A stretch of DNA of 64,000 bases from Larix kaempferi (GCA_027924585.1 BSBM01000361.1:65067501-65131500); one strand, 5' to 3'. Shown: positions 11,259 through 22,938, counted from the stretch's first letter. Notes: generated by a model not told the origin, from the letters alone. Translations and numbers: made by a program.

Positions 11259-12310
11259 CATTTGATAGCTCGGTGGCCCTCCTGGTGCAGGGGTCCATAA
11301 CTATGGAGTCTCATTAATATTCTTAAAGTGACTTTATTAATAAGCTTTTATTAAAGTACCTTTTTGATGTGACTTTATGATTTTAAAGTGAGTTGCACTT
11401 TATTATGTTTTTAAAGTGACTTTAAGTCATAAAGTGTACTTTTTAAATATTTAGGGTTATGTGACTTTTCAAAAGAAAATTTGTTATATAGTTCACTTAG
11501 GAGTTTTAAGTGAATGAGAGATTAGATCCTAGCCATAGATCTCTTGGCCAAGATCTAATCTCATCCATTGAATTTGAAGAGTCATGAGATTTACCCGAAT
11601 AGGGTAAATAAAAAGATGAATGAGACTTCATTTTAAGAACATTCAAAGAGATATTGGGAGAGGCACGCATTCCAAGAGAGAGCAGCTGTTTGAGTGGCAC
11701 GAGTTTCAAGAGAAGAGTGACAGGGTTGAGTTGAGATAGAAGAGGTGTGAGAAGGCTGAGTAGAGGAGGGGCACATTTCTCCAAGCAGGAGAGGCTCGAA
11801 CTTCCAGAAATCTTCAGTTTAGGGCTGCAAATCTGAAGGGCTTGTTTCTCAGAGCTAGAGGTACGATTTCCAAGACTGTTTCCAGCAAAAAGAGGTGCAG
11901 TACTGCAGAAGTAACTAAGGCCGTACAACATAGGTTTCGAGATAGCCAAGTGGGCTCTAATTTCGAGGTGATATTTGCTATGCATGGTACTTCTGTTTTT
12001 ACTCTTTATTCAAGGTGGTTATATGCTGTCAAGGAAGTGTAACCTACAGGCTGTATGATAGAAAACTGAGCACTGCTTTTTATGCAAGACTTTGAGCCTG
12101 TTTACTGGGTCTTCTTTGGCACAGTTTCCAAGAATACTTTTTACACAGTGACTGAGAAAGTACTGTGTACTTTCTGTTGTATTTTATTTGCAGTTGTACT
12201 CTCTCACAGCCTTTTTATTAAGCTCAATAAAGACTCTCTCTCTTGACTAGTTTTCCCCACGGGGTGGGGTTTTTCCAGGGTCTAAGTTGACCAAAATTAT
12301 TGTGTTCATG
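11253..12310 (+). repeat. right (3') LTR of the copia element
   Basis: It starts TGTTAGC directly after the polypurine tract AAGAGGGAG. It matches the left LTR to 11971 and then carries the part deleted there, including AATAAA at 12226-12231 and a C/G run TTTTCCCCACGGGGTGGGG, typical of R/U5. The exact 3' end is not defined because neither a PBS nor a target-site duplicate could be placed. The end given is the last LTR-like motif. Confidence 0.65.
12226..12231 (+). promoter_or_regulatory. polyadenylation signal in copia LTR
   Basis: AATAAA inside the 3' LTR downstream of the leader-like region, in the position expected for the R region of this LTR. Confidence 0.55.
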
Positions 12311-14840
12311 AGTATTTACAGTGAGCTGATATTTAATTTCTGTCTATGAAATTTTTATTACAGTCTGCTGATTTAAGTTTTTCCCGCTGCTAAAAGTGCT
12401 TTATGAACAGTATATTAACTTACAGACTCATTCAAAGTTGATACCTATACATTGTGGTTCTTTATACACCTGTAGAAGTTTAATATCAGAGGTTTATGAA
12501 GCTTTTGACATCAGATTACAGTTCGCTGTCAAGTGGACAGATTTTTGAGTTTTTGTTGTCATTTTTCAATAAGGATATAAAAGAAGAAAACTTCCTATAG
12601 GACAGGAGAGAGTTGAGCCTCAGTGTAGATAAAATCTGCGATTTTTTAAAAAGCTCTAAAAATCAGCTTGAAAAAATCGGGATATCGTGATTTTTAGGAA
12701 AAAAACACCCAGGCATTTTGTCTGTGGTGTGGTTTAAAAAGGGTGATTTTTTGTTTTCTTTTGTCATTTTCTGGTGCGGATTGTTGGAGGAGGGAGAAGG
12801 GCTTGTGGAGGCATCCAAAAATTCCAAGTATATTGATATATTGATATATTGTCCGCGGTATATTGATATATTGTTTAAGTGGAGGGTGGAGACTGAGATG
12901 CCTATCATGGAGGAGGCACCTACATGGTTAGAGCCAAAGGAGCAGCATGAGAGTGAGGAGGAGGAGGAGGAGGAGCGGGAGTGGGGGAGGAGGAGGAGTA
13001 GGTTGGAGACATCATGGAGGGTGATGTTCTAGCATCAACACCACCTTCTACACCGATTGATGCAGCTAGTCCTCAACTCATTAGTTGCCGTCAGATATTA
13101 GATGTAGATCTAGGGCCTTCTGCTACTAGTGCTAGGGCAGGCTTGACAAATGGACCATGACCTTTTCCCGTAGAAGGGGAGAGGGCATTGATATTAGATA
13201 GCTAGCTGCTAGTTTTGTGACTTTTGTCATTGTACATCTACCTTAGATACATATATATATGTGATGTCATTTGTATTGGTTATCCACTTTTGAGTCCTGG
13301 ATTGGACAACTATCAGGTTTCAGGATTAAGTATTGACTTTGATGTATCATTTTTTATTTTTTATTTTAGAACCAGGGTGTAGAGATTGATGGGTACAAGT
13401 TTGGAGGCCATTATACCTCTGTATAATATTCTAACTGATATTTTTGTTGTTTTGTAGACTTTTTGACGTAGCTTCTTGCTTGTCTAAAGTCTTGTAACTC
13501 AATACTATACTAAAATGTGAATGCATGTGTTGTACTATGATTGCATGATTATGCATGCAAGTGCATGGGTTTGCCAAAACCCTAAATAACCCAAATATTC
13601 AGATATGCTATAAAATAGAGATAGAAATAATGAATGTATGTAAAGTTGTAGTAGTGGATGTGGATCCAATATGAGACTCGCATGCAAGAGATATGCCAAG
13701 GATCAGTCAAGATATTAATCAACTTCTCTCCAAATATGCGCCCTTGATATAAATGCGCCCTCTTCAATATGTGAATCGATGCATGAGTGCTCAAACGATG
13801 TCAGATTGTCCCTGGATGAAGTTACTAGGGTTATAATGCTCTCCTGACCAATAGGTAAGTTGCATGCAAGACATACATGAAGTCTAGGTCAGAGGGTGAG
13901 AATCTCCCTTAAAGAAAGTCGCCCATGCTAGAGAATGCACCCCTCTGAATGATGAAATGGTGAGATATTTCCTTTGAATCCGAATTAGCAGCCTGTATTT
14001 AGTAACTAGGCTAATAGTGGTGCTCTCGGAAGGATAGAAGCAACATGCAGACTGAATTGTGGTTGTCTGTCAAGTTATGAAGTTATCCTATTTGTCCAAT
14101 TTGCCCATGCAAGAGAGGGCGAATCCTCCTACTCCAGGATGTAGCGAGAACCCTAATGAATGCTGAAGAATCCTGTATGATGATAGTAGTAATGTTGAAT
14201 CTGGATGATCCAACCCTGATAGTGACTAGGGTAGATAGATATCACTGCCGAAATACACTTGATGGTTGAGTGGTGTGCTCTCAACCCAAAACTGGATCTC
14301 TGAGCTCTCCAAGTTGACTTCTCAAATCAATAATCAATAAGCAGTCCTGACTCCTAATCATTCACTTTATCCTTCTTTTATAACTTTGACATTGCATGCC
14401 CTAACTTTTGCATGCCTAGGTGGCTTTTCTCTTCTATTTTTCAGTTGACTTGCATGCATTGCTTTCTGTGTGCATGATGGCTTAATTAAGGTCTTTCTGT
14501 GCATGCATCATGAAATATGGCCTGCATGTAATGCATGCAGGTGGCCCCTAGTTCCTGTGGCCTTCTTTTATCTACTGATGATCTAATAACCTTGATTCGG
14601 ATCTTTTTTTTGGTCTGAATGGTATTAATCCTCAGTCAACTCAGTCAATTCCACTGTATGTTAAAAAGGGAACATTACACTCTGTTTCTGCACATAATTC
14701 TGGAACTCTCGCAATGCAGCCAAAGTGTTTTTTCAATGCGCTAAAAGGACAGGATTCACTTTGTCGCCTTGTGTTTCTCCCTTTCGAAAACTATGGCTAC
14801 AATAGCCTCGAAAGCATAATGCATTCGCTTTTATCACATT
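12311..14840. other. degraded repeats, no gene
   Basis: 12640-12890 is AT-rich with repeats of TATTGATATATTG. 12950-13005 is a GAG/GGA-rich microsatellite-like run that gives an artificial Glu/Arg-rich frame. 13370-13425 (GGGTGTAGAGATTGATGGGT..) recurs at 42432-42480, marking an interspersed repeat. 13570-14600 has words (GCCCATGC..GAGAGGGCG, TGCGCCCTC) shared with the gypsy LTR at 24120-24170, so it is probably an old relative of that LTR. No coding domain was found. Confidence 0.45.
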
Positions 14841-14844
14841 TACC

Positions 14845-16019
14845 ATTTTCCTGTTGATTCTCCAATTGATTGAACTGGCAGTGAAATTAATGCAATTTTT
14901 TGCTGGCCAAAAATCCCACGGAGATAGAGATTACTGAAAATACAGATGAACTAGCATCTGCAGTTGTTGTGATTTCTAGGCAGTTTGCAATCCAACAAAC
15001 ATCACTTAAGTTTGCAACCCTTGTTGCTTCAGAGTATTCAGGTCCTATAAGAAATGCTTTGCAATCCAGCTTTAGAGATCCTGTGTGGCCTACCTATATT
15101 TGTATTGGTATTCAACAATTTTAGAAAATCGTGTAGTTGCTGATAAAAAGCATCTGGCACTTTTTCTGTTGAAATCAATGATGGAGATACTTGGAGAGGA
15201 CTGGTTGATAGGTCCAATGAACTTTCCTGGGGATGAAAGTAGATATCCTTTGGACAGGTGTTTTCTCCTTACTTTGGAAACATGAAGGGTCGAAATTGTT
15301 GTTTTATTAAACGAGCTTGCTCACTTCAAATTTGATTCTAGCAATGGCATGTTCTAACCTGGAAGATGCCACCATAAGACAGTAAGACCTTGCTAACGTA
15401 TATTCATTGATAGAGAATATAATAAAGCTCTTATTAAATGCTTGTGACAAGCAAGACAAATACAGCAGTGAATCTACCACGGTTAAAGCGATGACTGCTT
15501 TGAATGAGTACCTTGCAGAATCACCATTAGGATACCAAAAACAATCTCAGGAGCTTCTGCCATATATTTTCTCTGTTGCTGGAGAAAGTGAAGAAAGGGC
15601 TTTCTTTCTGTTCAGTTCTCGCTTCCTGTGCTATGCCAAACCACAATGGACCATAAAGCCTGGAATGCTCTAGTGTCATGAGGAGCCCATAAGCAGTTGT
15701 TGGAGTACTTTTCCAGATTAGTTGAGGATATTTCCCCGGAAACCGTTGGTACAATTCTACTAACACATGACATTATAATGAACATTCTTTTGAGGAGAGA
15801 TGAGATGCAGGTTTAAGTGAGAATGGTTGACTTTCTTCCATTTTTACTGGTATTGAAAGTATGGGCAGCCAAAGTAAATGATTCCATGTCGTTACTTTAG
15901 TTCTTGATCTGCCAAGTGAAGACTTCTTGTCACAAATTCCAGAGTTCCAAATTGGAAGTCTGAACAAAGCATCTGAACTCATTCGTCACTGCTTGGTCTA
16001 CATTCAGAAAATAAGCTAG
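14845..16019 (+). pseudogene. neurochondrin-family pseudogene (C-terminal two-thirds)
   Basis: Fragments in shifting frames line up with the plant neurochondrin family (ARM-like repeats). They are LIELAVKLMQ, NPTEIEITENTDELASAVVV, SRQFAIQQTSLKFATL, LENRVVADKKHLALFLLKSM, EILGEDWLIGPM, DRCFLL then RVEIVVLLNELAHFKFDSS, LIENIIKLL, YLAESPLGYQKQSQELLPYI, DISPETVGTIL...MNILLRRDEM, and the end ...SELIRHCLVYIQKIS stop at 16019. Breaks include a one-base deletion near 15122, TGA at 15284, TAA at 15355, TAA at 15391 and frame changes near 15600, 15690, 15815 and 15880. The conserved blocks follow each other without introns, which suggests a processed copy. No poly(A) tail is visible, although AATAAA occurs near 16086. 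It lies in the DCL intron, same strand. Confidence 0.75.
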
Positions 16020-16507
16020 GTAGAAGATCTCTGCATTGGATTATATAGAATGTGAATGGTGAATACTGAATACATGTTGAACCGGAATAAAGCAGACAGA
16101 GTTATATTCATTGAAAGCAGAGCAGTTTCTGTCAAGGTTTGAGCTGTTAAATCTATCATTCAAAATGCTTCTTCAGACCAACTAAGATTGTTGGGAAATT
16201 CCAGAACAAGACACTTGGCAGGATATCTTTAGTATAACTATAATCTTTAAAGAGGAAGTTAGCAAAATTTCCTATTTTGTTGAATGAGTGGAGCACCAAG
16301 TGCCTGTGGTGTCGAGCCTCATCAAGCCACCTCAACATTCTTCTATTTTTAGAAAGCAGTTACATAGAAAAAGGTGTAAAAACTCAACATTCAAGAAGGA
16401 ATAAAGGGGAAGTGCTGGGTACGGTACAGGGGTTGGTAATTTTCGCAGCAGAAGGCTGAGAGCTTCTTGTAGTCCTATGGGGCCATTCAGTTTCCTAAAG
16501 ACCATGA
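16020..16507. other. no gene seen
   Basis: This may include the former 3' untranslated part of the neurochondrin copy (AATAAA near 16086 and 16399). Nothing else is recognised; the short frames on both strands have no similarity I can name. Confidence 0.4.
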
Positions 16508-16614
16508 GGCCCACCTGATGGATTCATCTACTAGTTGTAGAACCTGTTTTCTGCTATGTTGGCCCACCTGATGGATTCATCTACTAGTTGTAGAACCTGT
16601 TTTTCTGCTATGTT
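16508..16614. repeat. 53-bp tandem duplication touching a transposon end
   Basis: GGCCCACCTGATGGATTCAT ... CTGCTATGTT at 16508-16560 is repeated at 16561-16614 with one extra T. The second copy runs into the hAT element, whose terminal inverted repeat starts CTATGTTGCA at 16608. The first copy ends with the same CTATGTT. The duplication therefore includes the first seven bases of the transposon end. Confidence 0.9.
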
Positions 16615-17879
16615 GCACAAGTTTCCAGAACGTGGGAACGTTGGGAACGGGGGAACAAGTGTCGGATACCGCTAGAGGTTTCCCCTAAATTTGCAGGGAA
16701 CGGCAGGTTAGGAACGGCAATAAAATATATTAAAAATATTAAAAAAACTAGTATTAAATTTTAATATTTTATATATAATGTTTTGTTGTTTAAATTAATC
16801 CTTACTAAAACTAATCCTTACATAGTTTTTAAAATGATTGAACAATGAAGAGACAACTTTTAAATTTAAAAAGCACAAATTTAAATCATACCTTTGCAAA
16901 ATTTAACAAATAATTAAAATTAAAACTAGAACTAGAAACTATACCTTTCCCAATTAAAATTAAAATTAAAACTAGAAACTATGAAACAAAAAACTAAAAT
17001 ATAAATAATACAACATTAAAGAACTTAAAAAGTAAAAATAAAAAAAACTAATATGAAACAAAAACTAAAATTAAAAAAATTTAAAAACCTAATAAGTTCT
17101 AATACTATAATACCCTAAAGGCTAACAAGCTAAATTTTAATTTCAAACATAGTAACATAAACAAAATAGTAAAATACAAATTGAAATTACATTCTACAAT
17201 GGTTTTAAAATTTAAATTTATCAAAATTTAATACTAAAATTTAAAAATTAAAAATTAAAAAAAATGAAATTATCGAATCGGAATCGGATTGTCGACTGTC
17301 TGTGGAGACCGAGTTGAATCACTGGATCGGATCCTTGGTGCCCTCGTTGCAGTGGCCAGGCACTCCCGTTGCCCTCCCTCGCAGCGGCCAGCCACTCCCG
17401 TCGCCCTTGCTGCCCTCGCCGTCGTCGTCGCCCTTGCTGCATCCACTCCTGACGACCTCGCAGTCTGCACATGCTGCCACACCCACGCTGAACACTCTCA
17501 CTCTCAGCGCTGAACACTCAGACTCTCACCCACGCAAAACACTCTCAGCTTCCCACTCTCAGCGCTGAACATTCACCAAATGAAGACTGTCACTGAACCA
17601 GTGAACAGTGAACCTCGCAGGCTCGTTTCCCTTCGACGAGGAGCTGGAGGCCGTTCCGTGCCTTGCAGAAATGTGTAGCAGTTCCCTTTCACTGGAACGC
17701 TGCGTTTTCGGTTCCCGAGTTCCCAGTTTTTCCCTTAAACATTCCCAAATTGTTCCCATGTTCCAGAAACTGTTCCGGCTTAATTAGGAACGTTTCGTTC
17801 CGGTTCCCAAGTTCCTTGGAACGCGGGAACCTTCGGAATGAGTTTCTCAATAGTTGGGAACCGTTCCTATGCAACATAG
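16608..17879. mobile_element. hAT-type element, GGGAACG family member
   Basis: 1,272 bp with a perfect 10-bp terminal inverted repeat CTATGTTGCA / TGCAACATAG. Both subterminal zones are full of GGGAACG and CGTTCCC words (16630-16710 and 17690-17870). The flanking 8-mers TTTTTCTG (16600-16607) and TTTTTTTT (17880-17887) are compatible with a decayed 8-bp duplication. The interior is a very AT-rich stretch (16720-17270) and a GC-rich block (17280-17560). No transposase domain was found, so it is non-autonomous. It shares its design with 5748-6191 and 38585-39602. Confidence 0.8.
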
Positions 17880-17929
17880 TTTTTTTTGTCTTTTAGCCTC
17901 TTCCTTGCTTCACTCATTTCTTTCCTTCC

Positions 17930-19455
17930 AGGGTATTTGTGTAGCCTTTTGGCCAGGTAAAACCAAGGTTATGGTCTTCAACGGATCGAAGAGGCTCCTC
18001 ACTGATCTTCATTTCTTCTTCAAAGGGGAATAGGTCGAGATCACTAGCACCTATACCTATTTGGGGGTTCAGTTTGTAGGTTCTTGTTTTAGCTTCTGGC
18101 ATGCTCTTCAACACTGAGTTAATAAAGGTTATGACTCCCTAGCCCTTTTAGAGAGACAATGTTTCCGACACCATTTTCATGACATCTGAAGTCTCTCATG
18201 GATACTCTCATTCAACCCACAGTCCTCTATGGCCCCGAGGTGTGGGGGCCATGCCTACTTGACTGTGATTGGGCCTTAGCAGAGAGAGTATAGATCCTCC
18301 TCCTTCGTCACAATATCAGATGCAAACAGACAATTCCTTAGCTCATCGTGCTCGTAAAGTTTAGCGCTCGACCTTTTCGGCTTGAGGCTATGTTCAGTCT
18401 TGTCGCTCTCTTACACCACCTTTGGAGCTTTGTAGACATAGTGAAGTGGCGTGATCGATACCCATACTTGGCCTATCTCTCTTCAGAGGCCATCGCCTTA
18501 GCTAGCCCTTCGAGTCGCTCTAGATGTTTTTTTGTGGGTGTTGCAGATCTTTTAGCATTTGTCGGTGTTGAGATGGACCGAATTCCTCATTTTTGGTGCT
18601 TCCTTGAATGCGCCTAGTGGCCTCCTACCTACTAGACAAGAGCTGAACAAAATCATTAGAGATAACATTTATAGACAGTTTGTGCAGGTCACTTGGATCA
18701 ACCCTCCGGGGGGGGTTACGTCCCAAGATGGCCTTCTACGCCATGCACTTTTTGGATTTGAGGAATGGTCTCATTGCTCGCCCCCCTTAGACATTCCGCC
18801 ATTGGGAACACACACTTTGTAGTCCTTTAGACCAGTTTAGAGTGGGCTCTCACCGTCTCCGAGTAGAGATAGATCACCAGCTTGATCGGTCAGATAAGAT
18901 TTGCCAGGTATGTCACCTTTTTTGAGAGGTAGATACCAAGGAGCACTTCATCTTTTGATGTCCTATTTACTACGAGATCCGCAGGCGATTTCATTGTCTT
19001 TTCAGGGACCTTTTTCTCACAGAGCTCCATTCTTTGACTAGATTCTTCAGATACCCTGATCAAAGATGTCTACTCTTATACTTGCAGGAGGTCCTTTGAC
19101 TTTGCAAGTTTGCTCCTTCACCCTTCAACAACATTCTCAATCAGTACCAAGCTCCATTTAGCTTATCACTTCCTTCTTTTCAGTGCTTTCTTCCTCTAGG
19201 AGCACCAAGAGACAGACATATAGTGGCACAGACTTTGACCGCTCAATTAGGACACGACATACCACCTCTACCTCCGCCCAATTCTGGAGACGGGGACAGT
19301 TTCGGCCCCATCATGATAGACAGACAACTTCTTCCAGGTTGCAGCATCAAGCACCCTCCTCCAGGAAATGACACACTACTCATTACAGTTCCTCTTCTAG
19401 CTCTTCCTCCAAACATAGTACTCTTTTGAGCTTTGTTCAGTCGGCCTGAAGTGGT
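17930..19455 (+). pseudogene. non-LTR reverse transcriptase, C-terminal fragment
   Basis: Broken + strand frames give KTKVMVFNGSKR, STYTYLGVQF and INKGYDSLALLERQ-like segments, then a YGPEVWGP-like segment, ALAERVQILLLRHNIRCKQT, a long stretch RPFRLEAMFSLVALLHHLWS, RQELNKIIRDNIYRQFVQ, and CQVCH...EHFIF.CPIY (zinc-binding). The order YLGV, then YG.E.W, then E.VQ..L matches the thumb and C-terminal part of non-LTR retrotransposon reverse transcriptases. Several stops and frameshifts are present and the catalytic FADD-type motif is not, so it is 5'-truncated and dead. The gypsy element at 19458 was inserted at or next to its 3' end. Confidence 0.6.
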
Positions 19456-20023
19456 AGTGTTGCCGCCTAATACACACCTGGGGGCGAACGTAGCAAGAAA
19501 CCTTCAAGCCGCTCAGTGTGTCCTAGGGGGCAAGTCAGAGTCAAGTGCTGTCACCTGATTACTCGACTCCTCCGTCTAGGCTACTCCTAGCACAGCCAAG
19601 GGGGGTGGTCCCTATTGAAAATAAATCTAAGGTTTCTACACTATAAAATGAAGAAAACAAATTCTAGGAGTTAGTGATGGGTGATAAAAATATTACAACA
19701 AGGAAACCAATTGCAATTTAGTTAAGTATAACAACACATGATATGAAAGATATTCACGACATTTTATAGATTTAACTTAAACAAAGATAATATGCGATGA
19801 CCAGTGCCGAGATTGTAAGTGCGATTATTGCTGTGTTGTGTCGTGAAAGTATTGCAAAGTCTTGTTGTAAATTTTAAATTATTAATGAGTATCAGAGGAG
19901 TGGGTTGATTGTTGGTTTGGCCCAACTCAGAATCTCTCCTTCGAACTGGGAGTTGTGATGGCTATACCAAGTGTCCAACCAGGCGAGGATGAACCTGCTT
20001 ACGACAACCTGTTGACTCTATAG

Positions 20024-21754
20024 TTTTTTTTTACAGAAACGGTTGAGTAGCTTTGATTATAATAAAAGTAGCAAAAATTACATAGCGTAGAGGATGGATT
20101 GCTCCCATAACAGAGTAGCATGCATCACTCCCTGTTCATCTTTTACAAGCTTATAGTTGATATGACACCTTCCAGATCTATGATAATTGTAACACCTAAC
20201 AAACTGTCCAAGAAGGATAATACAAAAGTAAAACATAGATACTATGCTGGCTTATACAAAAACTGGAGAATGGAGCTTTCTAAAAGAGTGCCAAACCTAT
20301 GAAGTACTCCCATCCCATGAATTACATTGAAACAGTGAAAAAAACATATAATCTGAGGGAGAAGCATGTCAAAATCAAAATGTAGAAAGGCCAACTGACA
20401 AACTGCTAATGAAGGCCAGTGTCCATGACTGCGCCAGTGGACTCTGCTGTCCCATTCTTGTCAGAACTGAGGTCCACATAATTCCCAGCATGCACCATGA
20501 ACTGTTTCAGCATATCCATCTTCCTGCCAAGGTCTGCCATTTCACTGCTCGTGGCACCAGATTTACGAACTTTGTGTGGGTAGCAGAGGTCCAGAGTCTC
20601 TTCTAAATGTTCTAGCTTCTTAGCCACCTTGCTGTTCTAAAGCTTGACCTCAGTATGCGTTGTTTGTGCCAGAGAGTAGAGCCGGGTCAGGACCTTTTTG
20701 AACTCCAGGTTCTCATTTCGAATCAGGCGAACTTGATCCTCGAGCTCCTGCATGTGATTCAACATTTTTTTCTTGTTCTTCATATGGCCTTGCCTCCCTT
20801 TAAGATCCTGAAATCTTCCATGATTGTCGTGCCTGCGATAGGCGCCAAGCACAGGGTTGTTGTTATGTTTAGACACCTGGTCACCCATTGCTTCATCGAC
20901 CAGCGGGATAGGCCAGCTGCAGGCACCATTAGGGCTTCCAATAGCCTTACTGCACCTTAAACATTTCAGATAAACACCAGTCCCTTCCTGCGGGCGTCCA
21001 ATAATATGGTGCTCCATGTTCATACACAAAACCGACGTAGAGATGAGGGCAAACAAATTCCAGACAGACGAAGAACATAAACTGGGGAGGAGATGAATAC
21101 AAGCAAGCCCCATCCCATTCCGTCTTAAATTGTTCCACAGACTTCGCATGCCTGCCAACTGGCAATCCGACAGGAAGCCATTAATGCCAGAATGAGTGGA
21201 AATCCTTCTAAGATCGAGGTGGCCGTCGAAAATCTTGGTTGGGATTCCAAAAACCAAACAATTATGAATTCTATAGTTTGAACCCAAATTAAATTGAAGT
21301 CTCCTTAATGAATTGTGGAGAGTCATGGTTTTATGATGAGACCTTAGGCTAAGGAATCCAGACATTTTCATAAATGACATTTCGCAGTCTAGGGAGCCAT
21401 AGGAAATCCCAACTCCTTTGTTGGCCATGGCATCTGCTTCCCATTTAGACCTCTCAGGGCATGGAGGAAGGTAACGTCTTTGAATTCTTTGCTGATGCTG
21501 TTTAGGAGATGATGCATCTTGTTGGAGGGATTCTTCCTTCTGGTGACGATGTTTTTGGCTTCTCTAATGACAATTAGTGAGTCTCCAATGACCGTCAAGT
21601 TCTCGATGCCCAGTTCTATAGCTATCTCCAATCCTTTGATGAGACCGAGCCATTCTGCTCCGTTATTGGTCTTCCTCCCAATGCCCCAAGCAAATTCTTT
21701 CTGCTTGTTCCCCCTGGGGTCAAAGATTACTCCCCCCGCACCTGCCAACCCTAG
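20024..21754 (-). mobile_element. 5'-truncated L1-type LINE with RNase H
   Basis: It interrupts the LTR between GACTCTATAG (20014-20023) and GACTCTGTAG (21755-21764); the uninterrupted LTR copy reads GACTCTATAGTTAGCC near 27950, so these are the target-site duplicates. A T-run at 20024-20032 is the poly(A) tail on the minus strand. It encodes the end of ORF2 only. It was inserted after the LTRs existed, because the other LTR lacks it. Confidence 0.92.
20406..21754 (-). pseudogene. LINE ORF2 3' end: RNase H plus coiled-coil tail
   Basis: The minus strand opens directly at the truncation point with LGLAGAGGVIFDPRGN, the first strand of a plant LINE RNase H (RVT_3) fold. Next come WGIGRKTNNGAEWLGLIKGL (catalytic Glu) and LTVIGDSLIVIREA (catalytic Asp). 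After a frameshift near 21430 comes EADAMANKGVGISYG (last Asp). The first catalytic Asp, normally just upstream, is lost by truncation. A second frame continues with YLKCLRCSKAIG (CxxC) and a charged helix (KNKKKMLNHMQELEDQVRLI, then KKLEHLEETLDLC) that looks like a coiled coil, to VMDTGLH near 20406. RNase H removes RNA from the RNA-DNA hybrid during retrotransposition. Confidence 0.8.
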
Positions 21755-21860
21755 GACTCTGTAGTTAGCCTCACTCGACCTCCCCAGTTCTAAAGATTGA
21801 ATCGTTGAAGGGTTGTCCTATTATACTAGTCACTCTACGTCCTTTTCTGATTGGCCAATT

Positions 21861-22938
21861 GTTCAGTCTATGCTGCAGCGGTCAAGAGCATACTTCAGAT
21901 TTCAAGTCTCGATAACTTTTATTAAGTGTTGAAAATGTGAGTTATTAAACTAATCTACAGCCCAAGAGTCTCTTTTCCACACACCAAAAGCTGTAGTACT
22001 TCGGGAAAGCAAGGGCTCAAATTTTATTGCAAGTTTTGTAAAAAAATTGTGAAAAATGACAATGCATGAATAAAGAAAACTAATCTATAAAGCCCTCCGT
22101 GGACGGATTGTGTGCTCGTGATGCTATCTAATTACTATTTGCATAAAAGAAACTAAGTTTAAGCAAAAAATTACAAAAATGCAAAAAACACAAAAACCGC
22201 AGATCCCCCCTGGGGGATGGGGGCAGGCGCTGGAATATCCAGCTTTGCTCTTTTTATTTTTTAGAACACAATAACCCAAATGAAGAAATACTGCTGGTCC
22301 TTTATGAAATAGGCACTAGACAGCTTACAAATGTTAGAAAGAAGAATGAAAGGCAAAAGCAACTCTACGAATGGTCACGAAAGGTTCCAAATCTCCAACT
22401 GTTCAGTCTATGCTGCAGTGGTCAAGAGCATACTTCAGATTTCAAGTCTTGATAACTTTTATTAAGTGTTGAAAATGTGAGTTATTAAATTAATCTACAG
22501 CGCAAGAGTCTCTTTTCCACACACCAAAAGCTGCAGTACTTCGGGAAAGCAAGGGCTCAAATTTTATTGCAAGTTTTGTAAAAAAATTGTGAAAAATGAC
22601 AATGCATGAATAAAGAAAACTAATCTATAAAGCCCTCCGTGGACGGATTGTGTGCTCGTGATGCTATCTAATTACTATTTGCATAAAAGAAACTAAGTTT
22701 AAGCAAAAAATTACAAAAATGCAAAAAACACAAAAACCGCAGATCCCCCCTGGGGGATGGGGGCAGGCGCTGGAATATCCAGCTTTGCTCTTTTTATTTT
22801 TTAGAATACAATAACCCAAATGAAGAAATACTGCTGGTCCTTTATGAAAAAGGCACCAGACAGCTTACAAATGGTAGAAAGAAGAATGAAAGGCAAAAGC
22901 AACTCTACGAATGGTCATGAAAGGTTCCAAATCTCAGA
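21861..22938. repeat. 539-bp tandem duplication inside the 3' LTR
   Basis: GTTCAGTCTATGCTGCAGYG to GAAAGGTTCCAAATCT occurs at 21861-22399 and again from 22400 with about ten differences. The other LTR (28050-28590) has one copy. The duplication arose after insertion or was carried by only one LTR. Confidence 0.93.

Larger units (their letters stand above)
9350..12310 (+). mobile_element. copia element, internally deleted, non-autonomous
   Basis: Direct repeats 9350-10080 and 11253-11971 both begin TGTTAGCATTTGATAGCTCG and are nearly identical. Between them are a gag fragment and a protease region, then a jump to the 3' end. The polypurine tract AAGAGGGAG at 11244-11252 directly precedes the right LTR. 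Integrase, reverse transcriptase and RNase H are absent. The left LTR stops at 10080 and continues straight into gag, so its U5, the PBS and the gag start are deleted. The right LTR runs beyond 11971 with a polyadenylation signal at 12226; its exact end is unresolved. Confidence 0.85.

Noticed and set aside
11506-11985. 159-codon minus-strand frame
   Set aside because: Antisense of the copia LTR leader; the matching left LTR does not keep it open equally.
12572-12576. AGGAT as the right target-site duplicate of the copia element
   Set aside because: The sequence before it does not end in CA and no LTR end is visible there.
12718-13032. 104-codon frame with Glu/Arg-rich end
   Set aside because: Produced by a GAG/GGA run; no domain.
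17248-17568. Several overlapping long frames in the GC-rich block
   Set aside because: Open on both strands in several frames through simple repeats; no protein similarity.
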